Positions 7,923 to 17,466 are shown, counted from the stretch's first letter. The stretch: 38,102 nt of DNA from Sphingobacteriales bacterium (GCA_021299095.1 JAJTFW010000010.1:1-38102), one strand, 5' to 3'. Translations and numbers: made by a program. The notes: generated by a model not told the origin, from the sequence alone.

Positions 7923-9081
7923 GATTCTCTTCCTCCTCCTCTTGAGTATAGATTTCACTGCTGACACTCAGGATGATTCCCAAGGCCAGACTTGTAAACC
8001 AGATGGATGTCCCTCCCATACTGAGCATAGGCAGCGGCTGACCAGTCACAGGAAAAAGATTGACTGCGACAGCCATATTGATCAGAGCCTGTGATACCAA
8101 ACTAAATCCGACACCGATGGTAATCAGCGCAGCAAAGGCACGTTCGGTTCTTCGTACAATTTGTAGTACTCTGAAGAACAACAACAGATATAGAAAGACA
8201 ACGAAAATCCCACCGATAAGACCATACTCCTCAATAATGATGGCAAAAATGAAATCCGAATAGGGATGTGGAAGAAAATTCCGCTGCGTGCTGTTACCCG
8301 GCCCCTTGCCAGCAATGCCGCCAGTGGCGATGGCAATTTTTGCCTGGTCGATCTGGTAAGTGGTATCTGAGTCTTTGTCTTCACTGGCAAACGTATCAAG
8401 GCGACTCATCCACGTTTGAACGCGCTTGAACAAAGGGCCTTCATAATTCGCCAACTTGGCAACACCCAGGAATAAACCGAGAAAGAGAATTCCAACACCA
8501 AGTAATCCACCGATATAACGCATACTGATTCGGCCAATGAACATTAGCACAAGGCAAGTCATGAACAGTACAGCAGCTGTTGAAAGGTTCGCAGGGAAAA
8601 TGAGCATGCACACCAATGCGACAGGAACAATCAATGGCAGAAATGTGCCTTTGAAATCATCAACCTGATCCTGGCGCTTGGACAGCGTGCGTGCCACGTA
8701 TAAAATGAGTGCCACCTTGGCAAAATCAGACGTCTGAAACGAGAGTCCGATAATGGGAAGCGTGAGCCAACGATTGGCCTCGTTCACATTACTACCAATA
8801 ACCAGCGTCAGCAACAGAAGCGGAATAGCGGCGATAACTGCAACATTAGCAAAGCGCGAATACCATGTGTACTTCACAAAATGGCAGAAATACATGATGG
8901 CGAATCCGGCCAGAATAATGAGTCCGTGTTTCAAGAGATAATACTCGGTATTACCGCTTTGGTATTTATAAGCCAGCGTACCGGTTGAACTATACACGGC
9001 CAGAATACTCAGGATACTGAGGAATATCACAATCAACCAGATTGTGCGATCGCCTTTGAAATAGGTCTCGAGCCGAGTCAT
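7909..9081 (-). CDS. ftsW: Septal peptidoglycan glycosyltransferase FtsW (SEDS family)
   Basis: A polytopic SEDS protein of 390 residues with about ten hydrophobic segments. It polymerises lipid II into glycan strands together with its partner transpeptidase FtsI, encoded upstream in the same operon. Family signatures include NRWL in the first loop, FQTSDFAKVALILY, a long extracytoplasmic loop with GKGPGNSTQRNFLPHPYSDF, IIEEYGLIGG, and LPMLSMGGTSIW near the end. The C-terminal tail is a short Glu-rich stretch (YTQEEEEENLAIA) whose coding bases also supply a Shine-Dalgarno-like GGAGG for murG. Its position between murD and murG supports FtsW over the elongation paralogue RodA. Confidence 0.96.
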   Translation of the reverse strand: MTRLETYFKGDRTIWLIVIFLSILSILAVYSSTGTLAYKYQSGNTEYYLLKHGLIILAGFAIMYFCHFVKYTWYSRFANVAVIAAIPLLLLTLVIGSNVNEANRWLTLPIIGLSFQTSDFAKVALILYVARTLSKRQDQVDDFKGTFLPLIVPVALVCMLIFPANLSTAAVLFMTCLVLMFIGRISMRYIGGLLGVGILFLGLFLGVAKLANYEGPLFKRVQTWMSRLDTFASEDKDSDTTYQIDQAKIAIATGGIAGKGPGNSTQRNFLPHPYSDFIFAIIIEEYGLIGGIFVVFLYLLLFFRVLQIVRRTERAFAALITIGVGFSLVSQALINMAVAVNLFPVTGQPLPMLSMGGTSIWFTSLALGIILSVSSEIYTQEEEEENLAIA

Positions 9082-9102
9082 GCCGTGCGTTTTTTTAAAA
9101 AA

Positions 9103-10446
9103 TCAGAGTGAACGAACAGCTGCCTTAAAACGACGGCCTCGATCTTCGTAATTATCGAACAAATCAAAACTTGCACAGGCCGGAGAAAGCAACACAGCAT
9201 CACCTTTTTTCCCAAGCCGGTATGCCGCCTGCACGGCTTCTTCTGCAGTTTCGGTTTCGATGATCTCAGGAACCAGACCTGAAAACGCTTTCACAATTTT
9301 CTTGTTGTCCTTTCCCATGCAGACAATCGCCTTCACACGGCTTCCGACCAAATCGAACAGCATGCTGTAGTCATTGCCTTTATCAACTCCACCTGCGATC
9401 CAAATGACAGGCTTCTCCATGCTTTCGAGCGCATACCAGGTGCTGTTCACATTGGTCGCCTTAGAATCGTTGATGAAATCGATTCCATGAACCGATGTGA
9501 CAAACTCAAGCCGATGTTCGATGTTTTCGAAATCGGTAAAGCTTTCCCGGACGACTTCTTTTCGGATATCAAGGATGCGGCCTGCGATGCCGGCAGCCAT
9601 AGAATTGTAGATGTTGTGTTTTCCCTGTAGTGCGAGTTCGTGAATGGACATAGCGAAGGTCTGGTTATCGGTTTGAATGGTTAGTTGATCGTGGTCGAGC
9701 CATGCACTCATCCCTTCCGAAGTGCGAATGCTGAAAGGGTGAAGTTGCATGGGTGTAGCAGTGTGGTTCATTCGTCCGGTGGTCAGCTGATCATCGGCGC
9801 AAAAAATGAAGTGATCGCCGGCCCCTTGATTGCGCTGGATTCTGAATTTGGAATCGATGTAGCGCTCAAGCTGGTAATCGTACCGGTCGAGGTGATCTGG
9901 TGTGATATTGGTTAGAATCGCGATGTCGGCCTTGAACTCAAAACAGCCATCGAGTTGAAAACTGGAGAGTTCAAGCACATAGTGATCGAAGTCTGATTCC
10001 GCCACCTGACGAGCGAAACTGCGGCCGACATTACCTCCGAGACCGACATGGAGTCCGGCTTTTTTTAAGAGGTGATGCGTAAGAAGTGTTGTTGTGGTCT
10101 TTCCGTTTGTTCCGGTGATGCAGATCATTTTTGCATCTGTGAACCGGGATGCAAATTCGATTTCGGAAATCACCGGAATACCTCGATCGAAAAAATTACG
10201 CACAACCGGCATCGAATCAGGAATACCTGGACTTTTAACAACCAAATCTGCCTCTTTTGAAAGAGGACCGTGTCCACCTTCCTCAATCATGGCTCCGCAT
10301 TGCATCAGCTCATCACGGTAGCGCTCTGCAATCTTACCGGCATCAGACACGACCACAGAGTACCCTTGCTTCTTGCCAAGCACAGCAGTTCCGGTGCCGC
10401 TTTCGCCCGCACCGAGAATCAAGAGTCTGCCTGATGATGGAATCAT
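9103..10446 (-). CDS. murD: UDP-N-acetylmuramoyl-L-alanine--D-glutamate ligase
   Basis: A cytoplasmic Mur ligase of 447 residues that adds D-glutamate to UDP-MurNAc-L-Ala. The N-terminal domain begins RLLILGAGESGTGTAVL, a UMP-binding Rossmann pattern; SPGIPDSMPVV follows. The ATP loop is [12 protein letters not shown] (about 110-121), the central domain has ELSSFQLDG and NITPDHLDRY, and the C-terminal domain has NDSKATNVNSTWYALE, GGVDKGNDY and LLSPACASFDLFDNYEDRG, which are characteristic of MurD. The ATG follows the mraY stop by 7 bases, and ftsW starts 21 bases downstream. Confidence 0.98.
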   Translation of the reverse strand: MIPSSGRLLILGAGESGTGTAVLGKKQGYSVVVSDAGKIAERYRDELMQCGAMIEEGGHGPLSKEADLVVKSPGIPDSMPVVRNFFDRGIPVISEIEFASRFTDAKMICITGTNGKTTTTLLTHHLLKKAGLHVGLGGNVGRSFARQVAESDFDHYVLELSSFQLDGCFEFKADIAILTNITPDHLDRYDYQLERYIDSKFRIQRNQGAGDHFIFCADDQLTTGRMNHTATPMQLHPFSIRTSEGMSAWLDHDQLTIQTDNQTFAMSIHELALQGKHNIYNSMAAGIAGRILDIRKEVVRESFTDFENIEHRLEFVTSVHGIDFINDSKATNVNSTWYALESMEKPVIWIAGGVDKGNDYSMLFDLVGSRVKAIVCMGKDNKKIVKAFSGLVPEIIETETAEEAVQAAYRLGKKGDAVLLSPACASFDLFDNYEDRGRRFKAAVRSL

Positions 10447-10453
10447 GAATCGA

Positions 10454-11710
10454 TCAGCGGAGTTTAAGTGTGGCTACACTGAGAACGGCCAGCATGATGC
10501 CGACAATCCAGAAGCGGGTGACTATTTTGGATTCGTGATAACCGAGTTTCTGATAGTGGTGGTGTAACGGCGACATTTTGAAAATGCGCCGCCCTTCACC
10601 ATACTTTTTCTTGGTGTACTTGAAGTAGCTCACCTGCATCATGACCGACAAATTCTCTACTAAAAACACCCCGCAAATAATGGGGATGAGCAATTCCTTT
10701 CGAATAGAGATGGCGAACACAGCGATGATGCCCCCCAAAGCCAGGCTACCTGTATCCCCCATGAAGACCTGTGCAGGATATGAGTTGTACCAAAGAAAAC
10801 CGATGCATGCACCCACAAAGGCACTCATGAACACGAACAACTCGCCTGTGTGAGGGATGTACATAATGTTGAGGTAATCGGCAAATACAGTATTGCCTGA
10901 AACGTAGGCGAAGATGGCTAGCGTTGTGCCGATGATTGCCGATGTTCCTGTCGCAAGGCCATCAATCCCATCTGTAATGTTTGCGCCGTTAGAAACTGCA
11001 GTAATAATGAAAGTCACTATTACGATGAACAACAATGGGAGCATCCAGTACTTCTGATCACCAGCCCAAGCAATGATATCAGCATAGTCAAACTCATTGT
11101 TCTTAAGGAAAGGGATGGTTGTTTTAGTTGATTTTTCGTTTTTACCGGAGTAAAGTACCCCATCAGCAAAACCGAGATCGTTGATAACCGAACTACTGTG
11201 CTGGACGGTAATCGTCCCCTTCTCGTTTTTTTCACGAACAACCACATTCGAGTTGAAATACAAGACCGCACCTACAATCACACCAAGTCCGACTTGCCCG
11301 ATGAGTTTGCTTTTTGCACGCAAACCTTCCTTATCTTTTTTAAATACTTTGATGTAATCATCCAGAAATCCGATACAGCCGAGCCAAAGTGTACTGACAA
11401 TCATCAGGATGACATACACATTGTCGATCCGGGTAAACAGAATTGTCGGGATTAGAATGGCGGCAATGATGATCAATCCGCCCATGGTAGGTGTACCCTG
11501 CTTTTGCTTTTGCCCGTCGAGACCCAGATCGCGGATGGTCTCACCCACCTGCAACCTCAACAACTGGCCGATAATCCGTTTGCCGAGAAACAAAGTGATC
11601 ACCAGCGAAGTGATAACCGCCATTGCCGCACGGAAAGAAAGAAACCTGAACACCCCTGCCCCAGGTATATCATAGGTTGTATCAAGCCAGTCAAATACGT
11701 AATAAAGCAT
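10454..11710 (-). CDS. mraY: Phospho-N-acetylmuramoyl-pentapeptide transferase
   Basis: A polytopic membrane enzyme that transfers phospho-MurNAc-pentapeptide to undecaprenyl phosphate to give lipid I. Catalytic signatures seen are [24 protein letters not shown] (the DD pair), [27 protein letters not shown] and [22 protein letters not shown], the HHH motif. At 418 residues it is about 60 longer than the E. coli protein; the excess sits in one hydrophilic stretch between about residues 150 and 225 ([14 protein letters not shown] to [10 protein letters not shown]), which I believe is usual for MraY of this phylum. The carrier it uses derives from UppS, encoded at 33585-34343. It starts 2 bases after murE. 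Confidence 0.98.
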   Translation of the reverse strand: MLYYVFDWLDTTYDIPGAGVFRFLSFRAAMAVITSLVITLFLGKRIIGQLLRLQVGETIRDLGLDGQKQKQGTPTMGGLIIIAAILIPTILFTRIDNVYVILMIVSTLWLGCIGFLDDYIKVFKKDKEGLRAKSKLIGQVGLGVIVGAVLYFNSNVVVREKNEKGTITVQHSSSVINDLGFADGVLYSGKNEKSTKTTIPFLKNNEFDYADIIAWAGDQKYWMLPLLFIVIVTFIITAVSNGANITDGIDGLATGTSAIIGTTLAIFAYVSGNTVFADYLNIMYIPHTGELFVFMSAFVGACIGFLWYNSYPAQVFMGDTGSLALGGIIAVFAISIRKELLIPIICGVFLVENLSVMMQVSYFKYTKKKYGEGRRIFKMSPLHHHYQKLGYHESKIVTRFWIVGIMLAVLSVATLKLR

Positions 11711-11712
11711 AG

Positions 11713-13170
11713 TCAGCAGGTTTCGAATGATTCTTCCAATACCTTTCTATCATCGAAAGGATATTTCACACCGTTGATTTCCTGGTATTTCTCGTGTCCT
11801 TTTCCTGCAAGCAGGATGATATCTCCCGGTCGAGCAAGTGCTACTGCAGTACGGATAGCCTCACGGCGGTCGCTCACAGCAAGTACTTTCCGGGTGTGTG
11901 TTACTTGAATCCCCGAACGCATCTGTTGGATGATGGCATCGGGATCCTCACTTCGGGGATTGTCAGACGTTAGAATGACCCGATCACTCATCTCAGCAGC
12001 GATAGCAGCCATTTGCGGACGTTTACCGGGATCACGGTCTCCGCCACAACCGACAACTGTAATCACCTGTTCATTACCGGTGCGCAACTCGGCAATGGTA
12101 CCGAGCACGTTTTGCAAAGCATCGGGTGTATGCGCATAATCCACAATTCCGGATATTCCCTGCGGGCCACTAACTTGCTCGAAGCGACCCTCCGGCGGCG
12201 AAACCAATGACAGGGCCGTTAACACATCCAGTTTTTGCTCGCCCAGCAGAACGGCAGTTGCATAGACAGCGAGCAGATTGTATGCATTGAATCCACCCGT
12301 CAGACGACATAACACATCAGATCCATCGATATTCAGCAACAATCCGGCTACAGTCCGCTCAAGGATACGCACCTTGTAGTCGGCAACAGATGACATCGCG
12401 AATGTCCTTACCGTTGCACGCGAATTCTGCACCATGATGCGGTGGTTGCGATCATCGGCATTTACCAACGCGAATGCTCCTTCGGGCAATAAATCAAAAA
12501 ATCCCTTCTTAGCCGCTATGTAGGCTTCAAAAGTCTTGTGATAATCGAGGTGATCGCGTGTAATGTTGGTGAAAACACCTGCTCTAAACCGTAATGCAGA
12601 GACCCTATGCTGGACTACAGCATGGGAACTCACTTCCATGAAGCAATGGGTACAACCCACTTCGAGCATTTTTGATAACAGCGCATTCAGCTGTATTGGA
12701 TCCGGAGTGGTATGCGTTGCTGTTATCTCAAGGTCATTGACCAAGTTGCGAACAGTGCTGATCAAACCGGTCTTATGTCCCAATCGGCGATAAAGGGCAT
12801 GAAGCAACGTGGCCGTTGTGGTCTTTCCGTTTGTACCTGTCACTCCCACCAGACACAGCTTCTCACTGGGATGATCATAAAAATTTGCAGCAATGAACGA
12901 CAAGGCATTTGCACTATCACGAACACGGACATACGTTACACCGGCGTGCAATACACCAGGCATCTCTTCCACGATGATAGCTGCTGCTCCCTGTGAAATC
13001 ACCTGGTCGATAAACCGATGACCATCACTGTTCACGCCGCGCACAGCAATGAACAGACAACCATCTTCAGCTTGCCGAGAATCAAAACATACTTTTCCGA
13101 TAGGAATAGTAGTATTTCCGACAACCTCCTCGATGCCGGTCTTATAAATAAGATCGCTGAGTAATTTCAT
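11713..13170 (-). CDS. murE: UDP-MurNAc-L-Ala-D-Glu--2,6-diaminopimelate ligase
   Basis: A cytoplasmic Mur ligase of 485 residues that adds the third stem-peptide residue. Motifs: [15 protein letters not shown] (uridine site), ATP loop [16 protein letters not shown] (about 109-124), [38 protein letters not shown], and [14 protein letters not shown]. The segment [14 protein letters not shown] carries DNPR, the motif associated with meso-diaminopimelate rather than lysine specificity, so the wall is predicted to be of the DAP type. Its ATG shares one base with the ftsI stop (TAATG), a coupling arrangement. No murF follows; D-Ala-D-Ala addition must be encoded elsewhere. Confidence 0.98.
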   Translation of the reverse strand: MKLLSDLIYKTGIEEVVGNTTIPIGKVCFDSRQAEDGCLFIAVRGVNSDGHRFIDQVISQGAAAIIVEEMPGVLHAGVTYVRVRDSANALSFIAANFYDHPSEKLCLVGVTGTNGKTTTATLLHALYRRLGHKTGLISTVRNLVNDLEITATHTTPDPIQLNALLSKMLEVGCTHCFMEVSSHAVVQHRVSALRFRAGVFTNITRDHLDYHKTFEAYIAAKKGFFDLLPEGAFALVNADDRNHRIMVQNSRATVRTFAMSSVADYKVRILERTVAGLLLNIDGSDVLCRLTGGFNAYNLLAVYATAVLLGEQKLDVLTALSLVSPPEGRFEQVSGPQGISGIVDYAHTPDALQNVLGTIAELRTGNEQVITVVGCGGDRDPGKRPQMAAIAAEMSDRVILTSDNPRSEDPDAIIQQMRSGIQVTHTRKVLAVSDRREAIRTAVALARPGDIILLAGKGHEKYQEINGVKYPFDDRKVLEESFETC

Positions 13171-15260
13171 TAACCGAGTTCGATGGTGATCAGGCTGCCT
13201 TTTTCAGCAGTGCTTCCGGGTTTGATAGATTGACGTAACACCGCTCCGCGGCCACTGGGCTTCACCTGGAATCCCTGTCGTTCGAGTAGATACATGGCAT
13301 CGCGAAGACCCATACCTGTTACATCGGGAACTTTTCCTGCTTGCGGTGAATATTCCTTCAGATCGTTACGCACCCAACCGTAAGCCGGGACCTTTGTTGC
13401 CATTCCCAATTGGCGGAACGTCTTGTTTGCTGTTACCGAACGTCCGGCCTTAAGAACAGGACCAGCCAGCACTACCGAATCCGGGGGCGCTGTCAACTCC
13501 TTGTGCATCTCAACATCAAGTGCATAAACCTTGTCGGCTATGTCTTTGAAAACCGGGCATGCCACCGATGCGGCATAATACACATTATTACCAGGAGAAT
13601 ACACGACAACTGCACAGGAATACCGAGGCTTATCAGCAGGGAAGTAACCGCAAAATGAGGCCTGGTATTTTTTCTGCGCTCCGTATCCGGATGAACCTTG
13701 AGCAATCTGTGCTGTGCCGGTTTTACCCGCAATACTGTACTGAGCATGCTTGATGTGACTGGCTGTTCCTGATCGCACGACCTCTTCCAGCAGCTCGCGT
13801 GCTTTCGCGATAGTCTTCGAGGAGCAAATCGAATCAGCAATCACCTCGGTCGGAAAAGTCCTGACAACCTCACCCATATTCCGGATCTCCTTAACGAAAA
13901 GCGGCTTCACCATCTTTCCGTTATTGGCAACAGCATTGTAGAAAGTCAGTAACTGCAGTGGGGTAAACAATGACTCGTAACCGATCGACATATACGCCAG
14001 CGAATTTTTTGACCAATCTTCGCTGTATGTGTTCTTCATGCGCGGCTTTAATCCACCTTTAATCTGCAATGGGATTGAATCAGCAATGTGCATTGAGCGC
14101 AGCCGATCGATGAAAGCCTGCGGATTCTTCTCATACGAGCGCTTGATAATCTGATAAATTCCAACATTGGTACTGACTGCAAAAGCCTTTTTAACACTTA
14201 CCCGGCCATAACCGCCATTATGTGAGTCGGAGAGCACATAACCACCGGCTAACCGCTGCTTACCGCCATAGGTATCTACCGTATCATCAAGATCGATGAG
14301 TCCGTCCTCCAGCGCAGCCATCACCGAGGCCAACTTGAATGTAGATCCCGGTTCTGAGCGATAACCCAACACGAAATTGTAATCCTCGCGATACTCACCT
14401 GCATCATTCCTGCGCAGATTGGCAATCGCTTTGATATGTCCGGTAGACACCTCCATTAATACAGCACAACCCATCTCAGCATTGTGCGTGCTGAGTTGGT
14501 TCATGAGTGCATTCTCGGCAACATCCTGCAGATTAAGATCGATGGTAGTAACGATATCATAGCCATCATTAGGCTCAATTTCGTTTTCCGTATTGACCGG
14601 CTTCCAGACTCCACCTGCAATCCGGCGCATCAAACGCTTACCTTGGGTTCCACTCAAGTCTTTGTCGAAAGCGCCTTCGATGCCCACCGGCTGTACGGAT
14701 TTGTTCGGAAGACTAAAACCCACCGTACGCTGAGCGAGAATATTGAAAGGACGCTCGCGACGACTGGTTTGATCCAGAATCAACCCACCCTTGTTCTTTC
14801 CTTGACGAAAAATCGGAAAAGACTTGAGTGCCTTTTGCTGTTTGTAAGAGATGTTCCGCTTGAGCAGAAAAAACCGATCCCCTTCACCACGCGCCTCACG
14901 CAACATGCGCCTGTACTCTTCTTTGCTTTTATCACGAAACAAATTGGCGAGACAGTAAGCGAGTGAGTCAACCTCATCATTGAAAGAAGCTGCCTTCATC
15001 CCCGGTGATTTCATATCGAGATGTACATCGTATCTCGGTATCGAAGTAGCCAGCAGCCTTCCGTCGGCTGTATAAATACTGCCACGCATCGGCTCGATAC
15101 TTTTATAATCCAAAGTCAAGCTATCGGCCTTGCTTCTCCACATCTCACCCTCGGAAACCTGTAAGTAGGCCACCTTGCCGAGAATACAGATTCCCAACAG
15201 TAGAAATCCCGTGAATACGAGATAGCTTCTAATGAGAATATCGTTCTTCTTTTCTGCCAT
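13170..15260 (-). CDS. ftsI: Septal penicillin-binding protein (FtsI/PBP3-type transpeptidase) with PASTA domain
   Basis: A class B penicillin-binding protein of 696 residues that cross-links septal peptidoglycan. It has an N-terminal membrane anchor (about 11-31, SYLVFTGFLLLGICILGKVA), a dimerisation/pedestal region starting MRGSIYTADGRLLATS, and a transpeptidase domain with the serine in SEPGSTFKLA (S306, K309), the SxN triad in AVSTNVGIYQ and KTGTAQ late in the domain. The last 55 residues (about 642-696, VPDVTGMGLRDAMYLLERQG and following) form a single PASTA domain. PASTA is absent from E. coli FtsI but frequent in Bacteroidota. It partners with FtsW, encoded in the same operon, and lies 2 bases after the ftsL-like gene. 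Confidence 0.97.
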   Translation of the reverse strand: MAEKKNDILIRSYLVFTGFLLLGICILGKVAYLQVSEGEMWRSKADSLTLDYKSIEPMRGSIYTADGRLLATSIPRYDVHLDMKSPGMKAASFNDEVDSLAYCLANLFRDKSKEEYRRMLREARGEGDRFFLLKRNISYKQQKALKSFPIFRQGKNKGGLILDQTSRRERPFNILAQRTVGFSLPNKSVQPVGIEGAFDKDLSGTQGKRLMRRIAGGVWKPVNTENEIEPNDGYDIVTTIDLNLQDVAENALMNQLSTHNAEMGCAVLMEVSTGHIKAIANLRRNDAGEYREDYNFVLGYRSEPGSTFKLASVMAALEDGLIDLDDTVDTYGGKQRLAGGYVLSDSHNGGYGRVSVKKAFAVSTNVGIYQIIKRSYEKNPQAFIDRLRSMHIADSIPLQIKGGLKPRMKNTYSEDWSKNSLAYMSIGYESLFTPLQLLTFYNAVANNGKMVKPLFVKEIRNMGEVVRTFPTEVIADSICSSKTIAKARELLEEVVRSGTASHIKHAQYSIAGKTGTAQIAQGSSGYGAQKKYQASFCGYFPADKPRYSCAVVVYSPGNNVYYAASVACPVFKDIADKVYALDVEMHKELTAPPDSVVLAGPVLKAGRSVTANKTFRQLGMATKVPAYGWVRNDLKEYSPQAGKVPDVTGMGLRDAMYLLERQGFQVKPSGRGAVLRQSIKPGSTAEKGSLITIELG

Positions 15261-15262
15261 GT

Positions 15263-15661
15263 TCAGTCTTTACCGGCTTGGACTACGATTTTACGTGGGG
15301 CTTCCGTAGACTCGCGAATCCCTTTAACCTGAATGCTTCTTGCAACTTCAGTCAGCTTTGAACGGCTCATCAGTTCCGATTTGGTAGTGATGAACTCCGA
15401 ATGCAATTCCTTGATTTCACGCCCGACCTTATCGATTTCGCGGACTGATTTTTCTGCGTAATAGCTGTTACCGATATAAATCAAAGCAAGCATGAACAGA
15501 AAAAAAGCAAAAGGCATGAAGGCAATCACCCGGCGACGATCAAACAAAGCGAATACATTGAAGAATCCGGCAAAACGCACGGCCACACTCTGCTTTCTTG
15601 CTTCGTTTGGAACATTTGCCTCTGCCTTAGGCTCTACTTGTTCGGATTTTACCTTATTCAT
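15263..15661 (-). CDS. FtsL-like cell division protein
   Basis: A small bitopic protein of 132 residues. It has a roughly 55-residue cytoplasmic part rich in charged residues, one membrane segment around 47-67 (IAFMPFAFFLFMLALIYIG), and an extracytoplasmic stretch with heptad-like spacing (EIDKVGREIKELHSEFITTKSEL) suited to a coiled coil, ending in RSIQVKGIRES. Size, topology and position between rsmH and ftsI match FtsL, the division protein that pairs with FtsB and FtsQ. Sequence identity within FtsL is too low for motif proof, so the call rests on topology and synteny. The start overlaps the rsmH stop as ATGA. The basic/acidic cytoplasmic extension is longer than that of E. coli FtsL. Confidence 0.85.
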   Translation of the reverse strand: MNKVKSEQVEPKAEANVPNEARKQSVAVRFAGFFNVFALFDRRRVIAFMPFAFFLFMLALIYIGNSYYAEKSVREIDKVGREIKELHSEFITTKSELMSRSKLTEVARSIQVKGIRESTEAPRKIVVQAGKD

Positions 15662-16557
15662 TTTCTGATGGCGATTCGCATTTTAGCACTTCTGGAACGT
15701 GGGTTGAGTTCAAGCTCTTCTGCGCTGGGCACAACGGGCTTACGGGTAACCGCTGCGAATAACAAACCTGTCGTATGTCCGAAAAAATCCTTGTGAAGCT
15801 CTCCTTCAAGATTCCCGGTGTTAATCAGATTTTTCACCAATCGATCTTCCAGGCTGTGATAGCTGATCACAACAAGTCGACCACCGGCGCGTATCAAGCT
15901 AGAAGCTTGGACCAGCAACTCACGCAATGCACTTAATTCATCGTTCACCTCGATTCGGAGTGCCTGGAACAGCTGTGCATAAAAAGTATTCTCCTTGTTC
16001 CGAATCACACAACGGCTGACTGCATCCTTTAACTCCTGGCCTGTTGAAATAAAAGACACCTCCCTGGCCTGGACCACAGCCCTTGCAACCCGGCGCGGAT
16101 GATCCAATTCACCATATTGCCTGAAGATCCGTTCAAGTGCTTCCTCCGGATAATAATTAATCACATCGCGCGCAGTGAGGGTTTGTGCCCTATCCATCCG
16201 CATATCCAATACCGCATCAAAACGAATTGAAAAGCCACGCGAAGACTCATCGAATTGATGCGAAGAAACACCCAGGTCAGCAAGTAGGCCATCTACCTGG
16301 TCGATACCAATTTCCTTGAGCGAATCTTCCAAGCGCCTGAAATTCACAGGCAGCAGGGTGAATCGCTTATCATCCGGAACATTCGACTGAGCATCCTGAT
16401 CCTGATCGAAGGCAATCAACCTTCCTGAATCTGCTAACTGGGAAAGTATTGCCCTTGAATGCCCACCGCCACCAAAAGTCACATCAACATAAATTCCATC
16501 GGGTCGGATATCCAACCCCTTAATGGCCTCGTGCAGCAACACCGGCTTATGATACAT
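15658..16557 (-). CDS. rsmH: 16S rRNA (cytosine(1402)-N(4))-methyltransferase
   Basis: A SAM-dependent methyltransferase (MraW) that modifies C1402 of 16S rRNA near the decoding centre. From the start chosen here (299 residues) it opens MYHKPVLLHEAIKGL, followed by the SAM-binding VDVTFGGGGHS (about 24-34). Later motifs are DLGVSSHQFDESSRGFS, DMRMD, NTFYAQLFQALRIEVN and VVISYHSLEDRLVKN, all diagnostic. The reading frame stays open upstream to 16632, but that would overlap mraZ by 86 bases. The ATG at 16557 has GGAGGAGG ending 5 bases upstream, matches family N termini and gives a modest 11-base overlap with mraZ. The stop overlaps the ftsL-like start as ATGA. Confidence 0.97.
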   Translation of the reverse strand: MYHKPVLLHEAIKGLDIRPDGIYVDVTFGGGGHSRAILSQLADSGRLIAFDQDQDAQSNVPDDKRFTLLPVNFRRLEDSLKEIGIDQVDGLLADLGVSSHQFDESSRGFSIRFDAVLDMRMDRAQTLTARDVINYYPEEALERIFRQYGELDHPRRVARAVVQAREVSFISTGQELKDAVSRCVIRNKENTFYAQLFQALRIEVNDELSALRELLVQASSLIRAGGRLVVISYHSLEDRLVKNLINTGNLEGELHKDFFGHTTGLLFAAVTRKPVVPSAEELELNPRSRSAKMRIAIRK

Positions 16558-17029
16558 CTGCGCCTCCTCCCATATTGAGCTTACCCATAACCTCCTCCGC
16601 CAGTGCTGAGAAATCCTTGGGCTCCTCACCAATCAACTGGTTGTACCGTTCTACTGACCAGATTTCAATTTTATTGGACCAGCCATACAACACAGCTTCT
16701 TTTTCAATACCCGCATAATCGAGCAGTCGCTTTGGCAGCAACAAACGACCCGCACCGTCCAACTCAAGCTCAGTAGCACCCCTGAAAAAATAACGGGCAA
16801 ATTCACGGTTCTTGGCCACGAACATGTTTAGGCCGTTGATGACAGCGCTGATCTTCTTCCACTCATCCATCGGAAACAGTGCAAGACACTGCTCAAAACC
16901 ACGGTTGAGCATAAACCGCTCACCGGCTTCCGGAGCCAATTGCTTACGCAAGGCCGATGGCAGACTCAAACGCCCCTTTGCGTCAAGCTTGCATTCAAAT
17001 TCTCCGTGGAATTGTGTCATGTTCCGCAT
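16547..17029 (-). CDS. mraZ: Transcriptional regulator MraZ
   Basis: A 160-residue DNA-binding protein with two SpoVT/AbrB-like halves. The first holds FECKLDAKGRLSLPSALR (about 12-29), the second LELDGAGRLLLPKRLLD (about 90-106); the DxxGR pattern in each is the family signature. In E. coli and other bacteria MraZ binds TGGG-type direct repeats in its own promoter and controls the dcw operon, and three such repeats lie 42 bases upstream here. The start at 17029 has AGGA 8 bases upstream; an ATG three codons later (17020) would give the more usual MTQFHGEF N terminus. It is the first gene of the division operon. Confidence 0.96.
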   Translation of the reverse strand: MRNMTQFHGEFECKLDAKGRLSLPSALRKQLAPEAGERFMLNRGFEQCLALFPMDEWKKISAVINGLNMFVAKNREFARYFFRGATELELDGAGRLLLPKRLLDYAGIEKEAVLYGWSNKIEIWSVERYNQLIGEEPKDFSALAEEVMGKLNMGGGADVS

Positions 17030-17053
17030 TGCACAAATCCTGTGCTGCGGTGG

Positions 17054-17061
17054 TAAAAGTA
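17054..17061 (-). promoter_or_regulatory. Candidate -7 element of the dcw operon promoter
   Basis: The minus strand reads TACTTTTA, one mismatch from TAnnTTTG, 24 bases before the mraZ start and 9 bases downstream of the GTGGG repeats. I see no TTG at the expected -33 position; the repeats occupy that place. Confidence 0.35.
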
Positions 17062-17070
17062 ATTCGATTT

Positions 17071-17096
17071 TCCCACTTCATCCCACTTTCCCCCAC
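17071..17096 (-). promoter_or_regulatory. MraZ-binding box: three GTGGG direct repeats at 10-bp spacing
   Basis: On the minus strand GTGGGG, GTGGGA and GTGGGA begin at 17096, 17086 and 17076, exactly one helical turn apart. Known MraZ operators are direct repeats of TGGGN with 5-bp spacers, the same 10-bp period. Lying just upstream of mraZ, this should be the autoregulatory operator of the division operon. The repeats overlap where a -33 element would sit, which would suit repression. Confidence 0.85.
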
Positions 17097-17466
17097 TTTG
17101 TTAAAAACTTTCCAGGCCTGCATCATGGGCATTGCCAGACCTGACATAACTAGCCCAAATCAATCACATGGGCCGAAAAATACTATCAGATTGAATCATA
17201 ATCATTAGAATATTAGTTCGTTATGAACAGCATTGAGTGCAAAACACCGCGGGTTCCACCATGGCTGAAATCAAGCGGAATTGACTGAAGTGGTGGATGT
17301 AGTGATTGATCGTGGAGCCTCGGATAGGTGCAAACACCTAATTTAATTAAATCATTGATTGTCTGATATTTAGTGAAATGCTGTGCAAATTTTCATCCCA
17401 CACTGCCCCATCCCTTTGCACTTTATAAAGCCTCACTTCAAACGGCTATTTTCGGCAGCAATACCT
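17097..17466 (+). other. Divergent intergenic region, no gene recognised
   Basis: About 370 bases between the MraZ box and the first plus-strand gene. They are more AT-rich than the flanks and hold a short hairpin (17325-17340, TAGGTG-CAAA-CACCTA) followed by the palindrome ATTTAATTAAAT. I find no full TAnnTTTG match on the plus strand and no credible small ORF; an in-frame extension of the next gene back to 17383 is possible but looks less likely. The promoter for the acyltransferase pair presumably lies here. Confidence 0.6.

Noticed and set aside
16558-16632. Upstream extension of rsmH (25 extra codons)
   Set aside because: It would overlap mraZ by 86 bases, while the ATG at 16557 has a strong Shine-Dalgarno sequence and the conserved N terminus.
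17325-17340. TAGGTG/CACCTA hairpin in the mraZ-acyltransferase gap
   Set aside because: The six-bp stem lacks a T-run on either strand and no gene ends nearby; it may be chance, so it is not called a terminator or operator.
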